From Azadirachta indica (lineage: Eukaryota; Streptophyta; Magnoliopsida; Sapindales; Meliaceae): 64,000 nt of DNA. Under the pieces are notes generated by a model. The model worked only from the letters and a program-made list of their open reading frames with translations, was not told the origin of the DNA and made no database searches. The position numbers were made by a program, and so were the translations under genes. The DNA is taken from assembly GCA_022749755.1 (NCBI GenBank), contig CM040449.1, positions 15,100,363 to 15,164,362 of the forward strand, in the 5' to 3' direction. Below are positions 22,503 through 36,262 of the stretch, piece after piece (position 1 is the stretch's first letter; every line of letters starts with the position of its first letter).

Positions 22503-24607
22503 ACAAACCCACTTCCACACTTTTTCGCAAACAATAATGAGTGCAAGAATAAGGTTCAATAAACAAACGAATTTGCTAATAATGATCTTTGCAAATTAAA
22601 GAAAGAAACAGAAGTTGAATGAGTACCAGCTAGCTTCTTGTCATCAAGGACTCCAGTGAATAACTCAACAAAATGGTGATGGAACATTTGTTCAAAAAGC
22701 TTTATCAGAATTAATGGTGATTGAGCAAAGATCAAATGATGAGGAGCGGAGATGCGAAAAATATACAATTCGAGAGAAAATATAACTTTTGCTCATGATC
22801 AAAATATGGAAGGATAATCAAATTAAAGCTAAAGTTGACAATAACTTAAAATTATATAATAATTATATAATAATAATAAAAAGATAGAGAGAGAAATGAA
22901 ACACGATATTTTTACATGATTTGACAATTTTAGCCTACTCTTACGTTTATAAGCGAAAAATACTTTGAAAATTTCAATAATTATGATATTTTATTTCCAA
23001 ATAGCTTCAATTGACTTTTGGGTATCAATCAATCAAATCTTTACAATACAAAGATTTTCTAGTTGTCGCTGAAACTATTCAATCAATTGACTTGAATTGG
23101 TTTACTTACACCTCATAACCAAGAGAACCTTATTATAAGAATATTTGATTAAGAATGATCAATACAAACTCTTAATGACTTTGTTAATGTGTAAATTAAT
23201 ATATTATTTAACATTAAAATATGTTTGAAACAGAATAGATTGCAAATGTATAACTCGAAATATGATTTGATTGCGTTGCATTTCTCAATAATACAACAAA
23301 GTTTTTCAAATAAGCAAAAACTATTTAAAGAGGCACGTTAGCGTATACAATGAATTGAATAAAAACATGTCATGTATTAATTAAGCTTGTGTCTTCATGC
23401 TTTTGCTCTGGTCCTGATTAATTTGTTCCATGTATTTCTTTGCATTTATATTTGCAAGGATAATTAAAAGATAATTAAAAATGACAATATTTCAAAAGAA
23501 TGATGCTATCGCAATTCACAACATTCTTATAAAAACTAGTACTTTTTTTCTTTATTTACCTAATTAAAATAAGTTAAAATATAAAAAATTCTTATAACAC
23601 CTGGTATATTTGAAAAATAACCTTTGTAAATTCACTATTCTCATTTTTTTTGCTTTAACCGAAAATATGTAACTAAATTTGTTTTTAAAATGTACTCAAT
23701 TAATTTATAGCAGATAAATTTTTGCTAAATTTTTTATTGTAGTTTCGCGTTGATGTTCGCATGGTGTTTAATATATAGAAATTATACAATATTTAAATTA
23801 AATTAAATTCATTAGAGTTAGCCAGACTAATTAAAGACATATAAATATGCACATAATTATTATTATAGTTAATAGCATATGGGGAAAAAAAAACCATCTA
23901 ATGTCAATTTATGTATTTAACTTACATTTAAACAAAAGTTTATTATAAGTTAAAGTTAAAAATTAAGTAAACTACAAATGAATAAGTGGAAAATGTGGGG
24001 TATGAAGAGTATTTAAGATAAAAGTCATTCCATGATACCAAGAAAAAATTTTTAGTATCAATAACGAGAATGTTCTCAAGCAATGGATGACATGAACAGT
24101 TTACAATAGTTATGATCTACAAAATTTTAAAATAATTTTAGAAAGTGATATCTTTTGTTTACTTGTCTTACGTTAAAGTAAATAATTATTTATTTAAATG
24201 AGTTACAAAAATTAAAACTAAAGATTTTTAGTCAATCTCTATCTTCGATCTAAATTACTTTCGATTAATTTATCTTCTATTCATATTTTTTCAATCAATC
24301 ATATCTATGATTACATATATATGTATATATTATCTTGTATGATTATCACCTATACTACTTTCAATCAATGTAAATTGTTTAATGATTCATAGAAACAAGT
24401 TGTATGCTAATAATATTAACAATAATATAGAATCTTATCTTTTTAAAAATATTTAGGTTAATATATAGTACATGAATTTGAAATTTCATTTTGAAGTTAA
24501 GGACTAGTCTTACACATTTATCTTTTTAAAAAGAAAGTGGCATAAAAATTATAAGTTTTATTAATTTAAGCTTCCTTGTTATTTGTTCTACTTAACATAA
24601 ATACTGA

Positions 24608-24990
24608 TAGGATTGGCAAAAGAAACCTAGAACTCGAAAAATCAAATCGGATCGAACCAGAATCATTAGATTAAATTTGGTTTTACATGGTATTTAATCC
24701 ATGATCAGTTCTAATTTTTTAAAAAATTAAAACACAATTGGTTCAATATTAGAGCAAAAAACTCGAATCTGGCCGAAAGTATAATTTTTTATATTTAGTA
24801 TTAAAATGACGTCATTTTGATAAAATTATGTTGTAGGCAAACAAAGAGAAGGGGAAAAAAAACCAAAATATGAAAAAACGAATTAGATTTAAGTAAAACC
24901 GATAGGTTTGATCTTGTGTCACATTAATTCAGTTTGGTTTATGTCCAGTTCTAATTTTAGCTGGGCCGATTTTAGTTCAAACAAGATGAA
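24608..24990. mobile_element. Second copy of the GGTTCGATTTT-type non-autonomous repeat
   Basis: Reads like the reverse complement of 13099-13553: CGAAAAATC and GAACC near the left end, a central TTAAAATGACGTCATTTT palindrome, and GTTTGGTTTATGTCCAGTTCTAA near the right. Ends are not defined by a clear target duplication. Confidence 0.45.
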
Positions 24991-26410
24991 CCTGTATTTC
25001 TTTTGTTTTAAAAAAATATATATCACAACATAAAATTTATATGTAAAATATAATTGTTATAAAAAGTAATATTAAAAATATAAATCAACATCAAAGAGTA
25101 GAATGATCGTCAATTTTATAAATTCAACATCAAACAGGTGAGTTTAATTATACATTTCCTTTTACGTAATTTTAATGAAGGTTAAATTATAAATAAAGAA
25201 AAAGGAACTTAAGAAATATTTAAAAAATTCTGTAAGTAATTTGGTTAATCATAATAAATTATCATTTTCATTAATGTCTTATTCTTATAATTAAATTAGC
25301 TAATGAATCATTCTTATAGGGATTGAATTTGATTATCTTTTAACTTATATTCTTATTAAAATTTTATCACAAACATTTTGTTATTCACCTAATTTAATGT
25401 GAAAGTGTAATATAACCTTTTATATATATCTCCATTTATTTATTACATACTATTTTTAAAATATATAAATTCTGATACTCGTTGCATTATTGTGTATATT
25501 GAACAATACGAATAGTTGATCATCACACCAAAATAAAATTACATAGTTAACAACACATGTATATACATAATAAATTTCGTAAAAACAATACCATAAAATA
25601 CACATTTTGATTATGAACATGTGAAAATGAGTAATTTTTTTTGTTATAATTTGATATTAACAGAAAAAAATGCTATCGTCCATTTTTAAAGAACTATATT
25701 ATCAGAATAGTATGTAGTACGAATAGCATATATTTTTTTTTATTGTGTTTTAATATTAACAAAAATTAGTTGCTATATTACACTCATTTTTTCACAACAT
25801 TGCTAGCGATAGTATAGGAAGTACAAATTTTTATTTCAAGTCATGAAGTTAATTTTAAAATTCTAAAACTCTCCCGCACACAAAATTGGTGAATTCTCAT
25901 CTTCTTAAAGTAAAATTATATGAAAAGAGATGAATAAATAAAATATACATGACAAGAATCCACCGGAAACAATATATTATATTTAATTGGTTTTAATAAG
26001 AAGAAATTATAAGAAAAATATTAAGACAATGGAGGAAATTATTGTGGTTTATATACAAACCGATTTCTCGCCATTGGTGAAACAATAAATAAGCAAATAC
26101 TTTAATTAATTTTAAAAAATCAATATATGATGTCATAATTGCAATAATAATTGAATACAACTAAATATGTATCCATGCTAATGAAAAAGAGTCCTCAAAT
26201 AAGTTAGATTTGTAAGGAGGCTCAGAAATTTGTGGGTTAATTATTTGTGAGATAAAGTGAATTTAAAAGTTTTACATTTTTTCCCCTGGGACTAAAATCA
26301 AAGTTGAGAAGTCTTACATTTTTTCTTGAATAAGTAAAATTTAAGTTTAAAATTTTTGGATTTTCCTCCTTTAAAAACAGAAGGATCCAAGTTGAAAAGA
26401 ATTCATTTTC

Positions 26411-26442
26411 TTGAATAAGGCAAATTTTTTAGCCTTATTCAA
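26411..26442. repeat. Perfect 11-bp stem-loop
   Basis: TTGAATAAGGC at 26411-26421, a 10-nt loop, then GCCTTATTCAA at 26432-26442. No neighbouring gene uses it as a terminator. It may be a degraded transposon end or chance. Confidence 0.6.
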
Positions 26443-28599
26443 CAAATGTTTAGAAGAAGACAAATTTTTTACCTTAATAAATTTGCAAAGTAAAGCAAAT
26501 TTTGGTGTACAATGTCTAAGTGAGGATTAGATTTGTTTAAATTTATAATCTGAAACTAGTTTGATGTAAATTTTATAAAGGTAATTAGTTTTGTAAATTG
26601 ACACAAGAAAGGTGATTATTTTGAAAATTTTCTCTATTATAATATATTACTTAGAGCCTATGATATAATCATAATCTATTATTAGTTTGGTAAAAAGAAA
26701 TTAAATGACATTTAAGTTGCTGTAAAAATTTTAAGAAATAATTATAAAAAAATTTAAAGATGTTTTATATTCATAAAATATCGTTGATAATTTTATAAAA
26801 ATCAAATTTGCGTGAATAAGAAAATCACATATAAAAAACTATAGCTCATGCTACGTAGATTTTTAAGAAACAATTAGAATTACTATGAGATGGAGATCAA
26901 CTGTGACCAGCTAATTAAAATACATTTATAATGGATTTTAAAAGTATTTTTAGAAAACGTACATTTCTATCAGCAACAACATTCAGCTATTGTGATTTTC
27001 AAAGCATTTTAATAATAACTTTTGCCAACCACTCAAACTGTATCTAATTGTAAAGTGGAATATTTCAAATAAACATTATTAAAAGCAGCATTTTTTTTTC
27101 TATTTTTTGTGCATATAATTATATTATCATCTAAAAATTTTACAGCCGGAAATTGCTTTGTTTCACTATATTGGAAAATATATTACAAAATCTCTATTTA
27201 TAAAAGATAATAAAAAGAATGGCAATCATTCAAAATGACTTAATTGAAGAATTCACTTTTCATAGATTATTTCATTGATTATGATAGATCATTATTTTGA
27301 ATTAATTAGTATACTTTCAAAGATTATCATGAATATTAAAAACAATTTACATAATTTTATCATTATTTTTATAATGCATATTTATTGATTTTTCTTTTAA
27401 GTTAACAAAAACTAATTTAATAGATTGCATGATTTAAAATTTCTAAAAGAATTAATATTGTTTTTTATGTAGGTAGATTTGATTCTTAACATAATATAAT
27501 TATTTGTTAGCTAAGATTAATTCTTAACATAATATAATATTTTCATATTCATTGTCAATATTCTCGTATCATAAACGCGACATTATTTATTTTTTGTTCC
27601 TACTTTTTAGTTGAAATGATGCATACTTCAAAGTTCGAGGTCGGTTGTGTCAAGAAATGACTTTATTATTATATTTTTGTGCCACTTTTTCAAGTAAACA
27701 AAGACAAATACTGATATAAGATGAATTTAGAAGTTAATTATTCTAGTAAGTTTTTTTCATGTTGTTAATTTACTGAAAATTCCTCCTATAAATATGGGAA
27801 TAAAAATGAATGTAGAAAAAAAATTTATCTTAAATGAATCAAATGCACAATATTAACCAAACAATGCACAAATTACAACCAATCAAAATAAAAAAATATA
27901 GATGCATGCACTATTTCGAAAAGAATCCATATCCAACAACTTTTTCCAACATAATTTCCAATACAAAGATAGAAATTTAATTGCATTACCAAAAATTAAA
28001 TTCAACAATTCAACAACATAAAAACACTTCCAATATTTCCAATATCAATTTCCTAACATCTACTCCACAATAAATAATTGAAATATGAAAATTAGATTTA
28101 GGATAAATATTTTTATAGCTGAAATATAAATGTGAAAATTAAATCAAGATCCACAACACAATATTTATATGAGGAAAACTTTGTCATCATAATATAGGAT
28201 AAAACTTCGATATATGAACAAGTCCACGTATAGACAAAAATAATTCATTATGAAAATACAAAAGTGTACAATGGATTTAAAACACTTAGAAAGCTTGACG
28301 CTAGTAAGTACGTCTCATTTAAATTAGATGCATCAACCCTCACAGTCTTCATGTATTTTTCTCTTTGTAAATCATCAATCTCCTCACGAGATAAAAAAAA
28401 TCAATATTTAATATAGGAGTAATCGATTTAGATTTAATAACTTCAATCACAAAGAAATCAAATCTAAGTTATTGACGAAAATAAATTAAAGCAAAGAAAT
28501 TAAGGATTGCATTGACCAATAACCTAGGGTATTTAGATATCATAAGATAATTACAATCACACCCTAAATATAATTTTTCCTAAAACACTCGAAAAACGG

Positions 28600-29526
28600 A
28601 TGTCAAAATACGAAACTAATAAATTGAGTGGCTAGGGTTTGAAAAGAGCTTTAAATACAAACCATTGGATCATCTAGAATCATATGGTCAAAATTTTTGC
28701 GATGTGGCACGTTTTTGGCCATCCAAATCAAGTCAAGAAAATGCAAATCTAGCACTTCATAGTGCTTAGTCAAGAGTCAACATCAAAGTCAATATCGTCA
28801 GTTTGATCTCGCACATTAACACTGCAATCTATGAATAGGTTAGGTCAATCCATTATAAAAGGCACAGGTCCTATTCGGGTCGATTAACCCTCATTTTCAA
28901 TAAAGTGCGGTCAACTGTACTATAAACTCAATGTGTCAACCAGTCATAGTCTTGTTAATGCCCAAAGTCAAATCTCATGGTAGTTGTACGCTACAAACCT
29001 AGTAAAAGCAAACAATTAGAGGTCAATGATCTTACACATGTAGTTGCACAATAAGCTAGTACGGTTGGCAATAAGTATGTGGTCAATGCAAAAGTCAACA
29101 CCTTCACACCAAAAAACACTGTACTATACTACACCAAATTTTAAGCTTGTTTTAACCTATTTCTCAATCCTATCCCCGTTTTAAGTCCAACTTTGACCCT
29201 CTAGAATCCAAAAACCACAATGTTTTTGACTATTTGGGTATCGCAAAATATCATATTGATTAGTTGAACCTAGTCGAGATCGATTTTAACATAAGATTTT
29301 GACAAACATATAACTTAAATGTGTCATGCATTATCATATTTGATATGTTATTTTATTTTTTGTTTTTATATTTAGGTAGAAATTATTTTCTATATTTAAA
29401 TTATTTTAAGAACTTAGAATTTTCTTTTATAAAAACAAAGAATATATTATCAATAAAATTTTTATTTCAGTAGAGAATTTCTGAAACTTCTGTTTTAATT
29501 TTTCTTTCACGTTTTTACTTTGTCAA
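28600..29526 (+). other. Less AT-rich stretch, possible LTR of a gypsy element
   Basis: This stretch is richer in GC than its surroundings and ends just before a PBS-like sequence and a gag remnant, so it may be a decayed 5' LTR. I see no second LTR to compare and no clear TG start, so the assignment is weak. Confidence 0.3.
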
Positions 29527-30070
29527 ATGGTATCAATGTAGGAGTAGCAAGATGGCACAACAATTAATGAGATAGGAAGTAATCATCCTACTAACAATGT
29601 TTAGAGGGAGCATGCCATAATAGTAAAAGTTATTCATATGAAGTCGGAAGAGCAACCACTTAGGAATTCACTAAAACTTTTTGTCAAGAATTAGTAGATT
29701 TTGACCAAAGGTTAGAGAGATTAGAACTTAGCTATAACATGTTTGTTGACCTTAATTATGTTTAAGGAGCGTATAAAACAAAAGACAAAGGCTAAATATT
29801 GACCTTATGATCTAAACATGATTTGTTCAAGTATTTAAACAATTGCTGGTAGGAAAATCATTTAATTAATAATCATGCTAGAGAGTTCTATAGGTTATGT
29901 TCCTAGAATAACTTAAAAGAGGCGAAAGCATAATTGGTTGCCAAGTTCAGTAAAGGGTTATAAGCTAATATATAAGACCAACTTGACATATACATGATTT
30001 GGAATTATTCAAAAGTTGTCAATAAGGCAAGGAAGCTGAAGAAGTAATTGAAGCACGATAAGTATCTAAA
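29527..30070 (+). pseudogene. Gypsy-type gag remnant behind a degraded primer-binding site
   Basis: ATGGTATCAATGTAGGAG near 29526 resembles the TGGTATCAGAGC site that pairs with initiator tRNA-Met in many plant retrotransposons, and an ATG follows at 29551. Broken frames downstream contain gag-like pieces: FYRLCS..NLKEAKA, then LVAKFSKGL, then DQLDIYMIWNYSKVV near 29890-30020. This differs from the Athila gag found elsewhere in the window. It appears to be cut off by the Athila LTR that follows. Confidence 0.4.
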
Positions 30071-30074
30071 AATA

Positions 30075-31655
30075 CATCATTCATATATATTTTATAAGAA
30101 ACTATTGCATTATTATTAAGTTTAATGTCCTTGATTGTGCATACAATGTAAACTCCATTGCATAACCTTAATTTGCATGTTTTCATTGCCTAAAAATTAA
30201 AATACATATAAATATGTATGATTGTACAAAATTGCATCATATAATATTTGTATTAAAGCATTAATGCGGTTTATTTTTTGTGCATAGGTGTAAAGGAGTG
30301 CAAGTTGCAATTAAAAAGATCAACTTGTTCACTCACACACTAGTCACTTGAGCATGACTTAGTGTACAAGTCTGAACTTTGTATAGGCATATCCAAATAT
30401 AATGGTTCTAGTTTCAAGTGAAAGATGACTCAATTGGCAACATTTTATATTGTGATAGCTTTTGGAAATCTAGAAATTTTATCACCAAAAGTCTAATGGA
30501 ATATAGTAAGCTTAGTCTGCCCATGTGCATCCTGAACTTGTGAACACTTTTCTTCCTCTACGCTATACTTTCTAAAACTAAACTAATTGAGTTAATTCTT
30601 GAAGCTCTAGAACCATTATAAAGACAGCTACAGTATTTGTGTTATGCATAATCTCAAAATCATGCATCTATGCTATCTATATTAGTCATTATATCGACAG
30701 TGCCTGCCAAACTTTACAAATTGAGCATGGTTTACTTTTGTAATCATATCTCACACTACATACATTCAAAGGATGTGATTCTTGAAGCATGGAAAGCTTG
30801 CTCAATGGAAACAACGTTTATTAAGAGTACTTTCTCTAAATTGGCATGGAAGTTAGTCAAACATGAGGTAAAACTTGGCAAACCATGTTATGATAAAAGC
30901 TACAACTTTCATGGGTTTATACATGTAAAGCCTCTTTTATTTTGCGTATATAAGCCATGGTGTTAATGCTAGAAGGACTCTCTAGTACTAGTGGCATTAG
31001 AACATCTTCATCTTTTTTTCGCTTGTTATTTTCTTTACAACATGTCTTTCTAAATTCGTAATTAGAGTTAGAGTGAAATTTTGATGAATTTATAGTGTTA
31101 TTCTTTGATCTGTCGCTTTGTACTTCATTGGCAAATTATTCTATTGATTGGATACTATATTTTGCAAGAGCTTTTGATTTGTTAAAAACCTTGATTCATT
31201 GTTAATAGGTGGTACATTGAATGTTTAGACATTTTTTTACATATCAATGAGCAAGGGAGCTTGTAGTCTTTCATTATCAATTTAAAAGGTAGTCTTTTAG
31301 TTTTTATCTTTTCATTTTGAAAGGTATTTTCATGCACTTAAATGTTATTCATCTTCCAATTAAGATCACTTCTTAATTGATTCTTAATTGTGTATCACAA
31401 AAGATCAAGAATAATTTCTATGTACATCATGAAAATAGATCCCTAATGCCCTAATATTAATATTATTGAATTTACAATTAATAATTAATGAATTCATTCC
31501 ACTTTCATAATATTTGGACAATCTAACTTGTAATATTTTGACTATTAGACTTGTGAGCTTAATATAACCAATTTTTTATGGCCCACACTCAAACTTCCAG
31601 ATTTTATTACTTGAGACAACCTACACTAGTGCATTAAAATCTAAAAATTATAGCA
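30075..31655 (+). mobile_element. Athila-type LTR (LTR-1, 5' LTR of copy A), 5' border uncertain
   Basis: The 3' two-fifths (from about 31000) aligns with the other Athila LTRs: TCTAAATTCGTAATTAG, TTGTTAA, CCCTAATGCCCTAATA, ATTACTTGAGACAA, ending ...TATAGCA at 31655. The 5' part differs from the other copies, so this is either a divergent subfamily or a chimera. The start near 30075 is a guess. The open frame at 30670-30966 lies inside it and shows no gene-like features. Confidence 0.6.
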
Positions 31656-31685
31656 AGTTCTTAACACCGTTGCCGAGGAATTTCA
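31656..31685 (+). other. Athila primer-binding-site region, copy A
   Basis: ACACCGTTGCCGAGGAA just after the LTR resembles the TGGCGCCGTTGCCGGGGA signature that follows the 5' LTR of Athila/Tat elements. It sets copy A on the plus strand. Confidence 0.65.
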
Positions 31686-32085
31686 GCTTGTATAAAGTTT
31701 ACTTCTTCTAATTCAGTTTTATTTTACTTACTAAAACTCTAAACCTAACATTTTTCTTTCATGCTATTTATATTTCTTGCTTTTATTTAATTGGAAGGCT
31801 CAACCGCCCATTTGTATTTTTTTTAATTTATCATGTTTAAATTATTGTTGTATTGTCTTTTGTTTTATTCCAAGACTAATTTAATTGCTTTCTTTGTTTA
31901 GTTTATAGTTGTTTATACCATCTAACTTTCCTTTTTTTAATTATTGTGCTATTATATTCATAATTATTTTATTTTTCTCAAGAGAAAGGTTGTACAGCCT
32001 CTTTTATTTTTATTTGTATTATTATTGTTCAAACCTTTTGTTTTCTTATTTTTTATTGTTATTGTTAAGTTCTATTTTATTTAAT

Positions 32086-33060
32086 AGAAAATTGATAGAT
32101 ACTTCCTCATATACAGGGTAATAGACAAATATCTCTATGATATTTTTGTACAAAAACAAATATCCCCTTGAAGTTTAGCCAAATAGACAGATATCCCCCT
32201 TCTTGACATTTACCCCACTTTAATTTTATTTTTGAGTAATTAGGTTCTTATTATTTGTATCCTTAAAGTTTTAAACAATAACAAAATAAAATATATTTTT
32301 TTTATATATAACAATTTAGTATATATTTTAATATTTTTAATAATATATTTTTTTTAAAATTATAACAATTTAGTCCTTATTTTAATATTTTTCACAAGTT
32401 ACTAAAAACTAAATAATTTTTTAATTATTATTTTAATAAAATATTAAAAAATTATTATTAAAAGAGTTCTAACAAGTAGTTAGATAAAAATCATATGCTA
32501 AAGTATTTTTAGACTCTTTTTATTTTTTAGTAATAATTTGATATTTAATTATCAAAATTTTAAAGTAAATAATTTTTAACATTTATTTTTTGTATGTAAT
32601 ATATCTGTTTAAAAAATTAAATTAAATTAATTATATTTTCTTTAAAAAAATTATGAAAATATATATAAAAAAAAGAAATAAATAAATAAATACGTGTTAT
32701 ACATTTTGCAAAAAAAAATAATGAAAATTCTCTTCTTTTTCTACATTTTAAATAAAATTAAAGTATTTATTTAATAATAATTAAATATATTTAATTACTA
32801 TTTTTAATGTTATTGGTTAATTGAATAGATTACAAAAAAATATTAAAATATGTGCTAAACTGTCATATATAAAAAATATATATTTTATTTTATTATTGTT
32901 CAAAACTTTAAGGATACAAATGATAAAAACTTAACCAGTTGAAAATAAAATTGAATGGGGGTATATGTCTGTTTGGCTAAACTTGAGGGGACTATCTATT
33001 TTCTTCCAAACATCAAGGGTATTAGTCTATTACCCCATACATGAGGGTTGTTAATTTTCC
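32086..33060. mobile_element. Mutator-type MITE, 975 bp, long TIRs, 9-bp TSD
   Basis: TTATTTAAT at 32077-32085 is repeated at 33061-33069. Between them the two ends are inverted copies of each other over about 250 bp (left 32086-32340, right about 32825-33060), beginning (A/G)GAAAATT, with shared words GGGTAATAGAC, AAGTTTAGCCAAA and GTATCCTTAAAGTTTT. The centre is AT-rich with no transposase. A 9-bp target duplication and long terminal repeats indicate the Mutator superfamily. It sits in the leader of Athila copy A, whose relative at 43480-43500 has the empty site. Confidence 0.88.
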
Positions 33061-33264
33061 TTATTTAATTTATGCTTGTGTGGTATCATGGTCCTCACTC
33101 TCATCACTCAGTGAAAGAAAATTCTGAAACCTTCTTCGATGATCTATTTACCTTATCTTCACATTCATACACATAAAGACTATTACTGAAAATGAAAGTA
33201 TACATGGAGAAAATGAAAATTCATATGTTCAAACTATGTATAAATATTTGCAACCTCCTTAAAT

Positions 33265-36262
33265 CTGGAAGTGATTAGTGAGTATTTTACTCATGAATCA
33301 GTTGCCTTTGAACTAGAATATTTGCTTAATTCATCAAGACTTCTTATTATTTGATAAATGTTTGAGCCCATGTGCAAGAAGGCGAGAAAATATGGTAACG
33401 AAGCCAAATCGGGCATGAAAGAAACTATGAGGACCAAAACGCAAGGAAATACGGACCAAAATGCAAGAAACGCAAAAGGGGCTACAAACTCCTAGGCTTC
33501 TTGTCCTTCACATATACCTACAAACTCCAAAATGAGAACAAACGCTTAAACAAAAATAAAAGAAAATAAAGGCTTAAATTAAAATTGAACTATTTTACTA
33601 TAGTGCTCATGATAATTCAAAATTTTCAATCTCTGGCAATGGTGCCAAAACCTTGATCGAGATAATCCTAATCGCAAGGGCACGGGTCGTATCTAGTAAC
33701 AAAATGATATGTACAAGTATCGTCTCACGAGAATTAAAATTTAAATCAAATACTAAGTACTATAGCCTCAAAAACCCAATTTTATCTAAGCAATTTGAAT
33801 TTATTAATTGTAAAGGTAAATAAAACTAAAACTCAATGTTTAACTAAAAGACAAATATAAATTGAATTAAAGAGTGTCAGTAAATGAATGAAATATGCAA
33901 AGATAAAAGATCTAGGGCTTTAATTTAACATCCCTTTTTATATTTTTCCTCATTGGCTATTAATAATGTCTCCTAATTTTATTTACTAATCATAGGATCT
34001 AGAGTGAATTTGCTACCTCTCCCAAGTGTCAAACGAATTGCTACGCAAAGTTTCCCATGTCGATATCCCTATCAAACATGGTTAACGAAACGTTTCTTAA
34101 GTACATCCTATTTTAATCACTTAGAATAATTCAATTACCTCCTAGTTCTTATCATTAAACCACTTGATTATTAGATTATTTAGGTATCAATTTCCTCCCA
34201 GAATATTAATAACACTAAATTGTATTTATCTAATCCGATAAACAAATTAAACCTTCCCAAGTATTAATTTATTTATATTTTATCATTCAATTTGTCAAAC
34301 AATAAATTAGAATCCATTAATGCAAGTAAACACAAGTGAATAAAATCATTCCACATTGAAAAATATGTCAATAAGTTAAACATGATCAAGATAAGCTATA
34401 TCGAGACCCTAGATTAAGATATCAAATATGAACATATCAAAATTAACATCAAAATTATCACGTATCCTATGATCTTTAATTTCAAAATTTAAAATTTAAA
34501 TAAAACTGGACTATAGATGAGGGCTTCAATGATTCTCCTTCAAGTCTTCTTCCAAAGCTTTCCACTAGAATCAATCACCTTTCCTCTCTTTGGAATCCTC
34601 TCCTTATTCTTCACCTTCTCTCTCTTCCAAATTCCACTTTCTTTTCTTGGTTTTTTGGTGGCTACCTCTTATAATCATAAAACCCTAAAATATACCCAAT
34701 CAAGCCAGTAGTTGAAGATCTCACATACAAAAATAGTCTAAGGACATCTAGGAGGTGTGGGGTGCTCAAAATGGCGTGAGGGCATAGTAGGGGAGAGAAT
34801 GGGTGGCACAGTTGCGCACTTTGGTGGCAAGGCACACCATAACTTTTGCCTGTGTACATAATGAAGGGTACAAGCACACCAAATTGACTTTTCTCATCTG
34901 TGGGCATGGCACGCTTATGCAAGGTTATGGGGCATGCGTGCTACTCTTGCAGCCTTCTTTTGTGATGCTTTTGACATATCATTTTAAAGCTCCTTATGTC
35001 CAGTTTCCAATGCAACAAATGGAATGCGATTCCGAGTTGTATAGATGAAGTTATGCTCATCTTTGTAACCCATACTTAGCATAAAAATTGCAGCTCCTAT
35101 CCAAGCTTACTTCGCCTTAAATTAGTATTTTCTTACCTTCTGCATATGAACATAAAATTTCATCAAATAATAACATGACTTGAGGATTTTTGCTCATATT
35201 TAAGTTTGAAGGTCGATTATTAGTGAGTAAAATAGTCACTCATTAGGGGTAATGGCCAAGCATGGCGAGCTAACGCCTTAACTGTTACCCTACTTGCCTA
35301 AGTGAGGTAGTGAGCATAGCGCGACCATGCAAAGCCAGGCATGTAGCCTGCCATAACTTCTTAACACTATGGTGTGCTTGTGTTGTGTCCAGTGTGCCTA
35401 TGTCATAACCCCCACACCCCACCCCTTATATTGCCAAATGCCAACCCTTAAGCTTTGTAAGCCATTGGATCAACCGTGGATGGCTAGATTTAGCCAATCC
35501 TAGCTTTTCTTGTCCTTAGGTCATCAGCCACTATTATCCACATTAGGAAAGAAAGTTTTAGAGACAGAAAGTGGGTAATTATAAGAGGATTCTAGAGTGA
35601 GAAAAAGAAGCAATCATTAATAAGTTGAAGTAATCTTGGGAAAGACTTTAAGATTGGTGGAAAAGCTTATTCTTCTATAGTTTTTCTCTCAATCATTACA
35701 CTTAGATTTCTTTGGTTTATGATTGTTAGTTGTTAGTTTTTATGTATTTGAAAACTATGGATTTTTTGATATGTTGTATCATGGATTATGAGATGATGGG
35801 CTAAAATCCTAATTCTATGGACTTGATGTAGCTTATCTAGATTATGTTTGACTAATGGCATATTTTTAATGTAGAGTGATTTTACTTACCTATGTTAACT
35901 TGCATTAATTGATTTTAAATTGTTGATTGACAAATTGGATGATTAAAGATGGTTAAATTAATACTTAGGAAAGTTTAATTTGTTCATCAGATTAAGTAAA
36001 CACAATTTGGTGTTACTAAGATTCCAGGAGGCAATTGGTAGCTAAATAATCTAATAATCACTTAGGATAAAAAACAAGATACATAAGAAATGTTTAATTA
36101 ACCATATCATAAGGTATATTGATTTGGAAAATTTTGTATAGTAATTTGTTTGACACTTGGAAGAGGTAGCAAATTCACTATTAATTCTATGATTGGTAAA
36201 TAAAAATAAAAACACATTAGTAATAACCAATTTAGGAAAACATTGGAAAAGATAAGTGAAAC
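33265..36262. mobile_element. Nested Tat/Retand-like LTR sequence forming a large inverted repeat
   Basis: About 33920-34690 is matched in reverse complement by about 35560-36262 (shared GCTACCTCTTCCAAGTGTCAAAC, AGATTATTTAG, AACAAATTAAA.CTT.CCTAAGTATTAATTTA words, many substitutions). At 33632-33650, on the minus strand, GGCACCATTGCCAGAG followed by CGCAAGGGCACGGGTCGTA (plus strand 33675-33693) recalls the PBS and LTR end of Tat-type gypsy elements. So the left arm is an LTR read on the minus strand and the right arm its inverted, truncated twin. It splits the gag of Athila copy A from its protease. Confidence 0.55.

Larger units (their letters stand above)
21135..28600. other. Gene-poor AT-rich intergenic region
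   Basis: About 7.4 kb with no supported gene. Holds a (TA)n run at 22478-22502, a relative of the 13099-13553 repeat at 24608-24990, and an 11-bp stem-loop at 26411-26442. Two exon-like minus-strand frames (21766-21966 and 22556-22768) are noted but not supported as genes. Confidence 0.5.

Noticed and set aside
22556..22768. Minus-strand frame with LIKLFEQMFHHHFVELF
   Set aside because: No recognised family and no partner exon; other frames of the same stretch look equally plausible.
30670..30966. 98-codon plus-strand frame
   Set aside because: Lies within LTR-1; no conserved domain and not expected to be translated.
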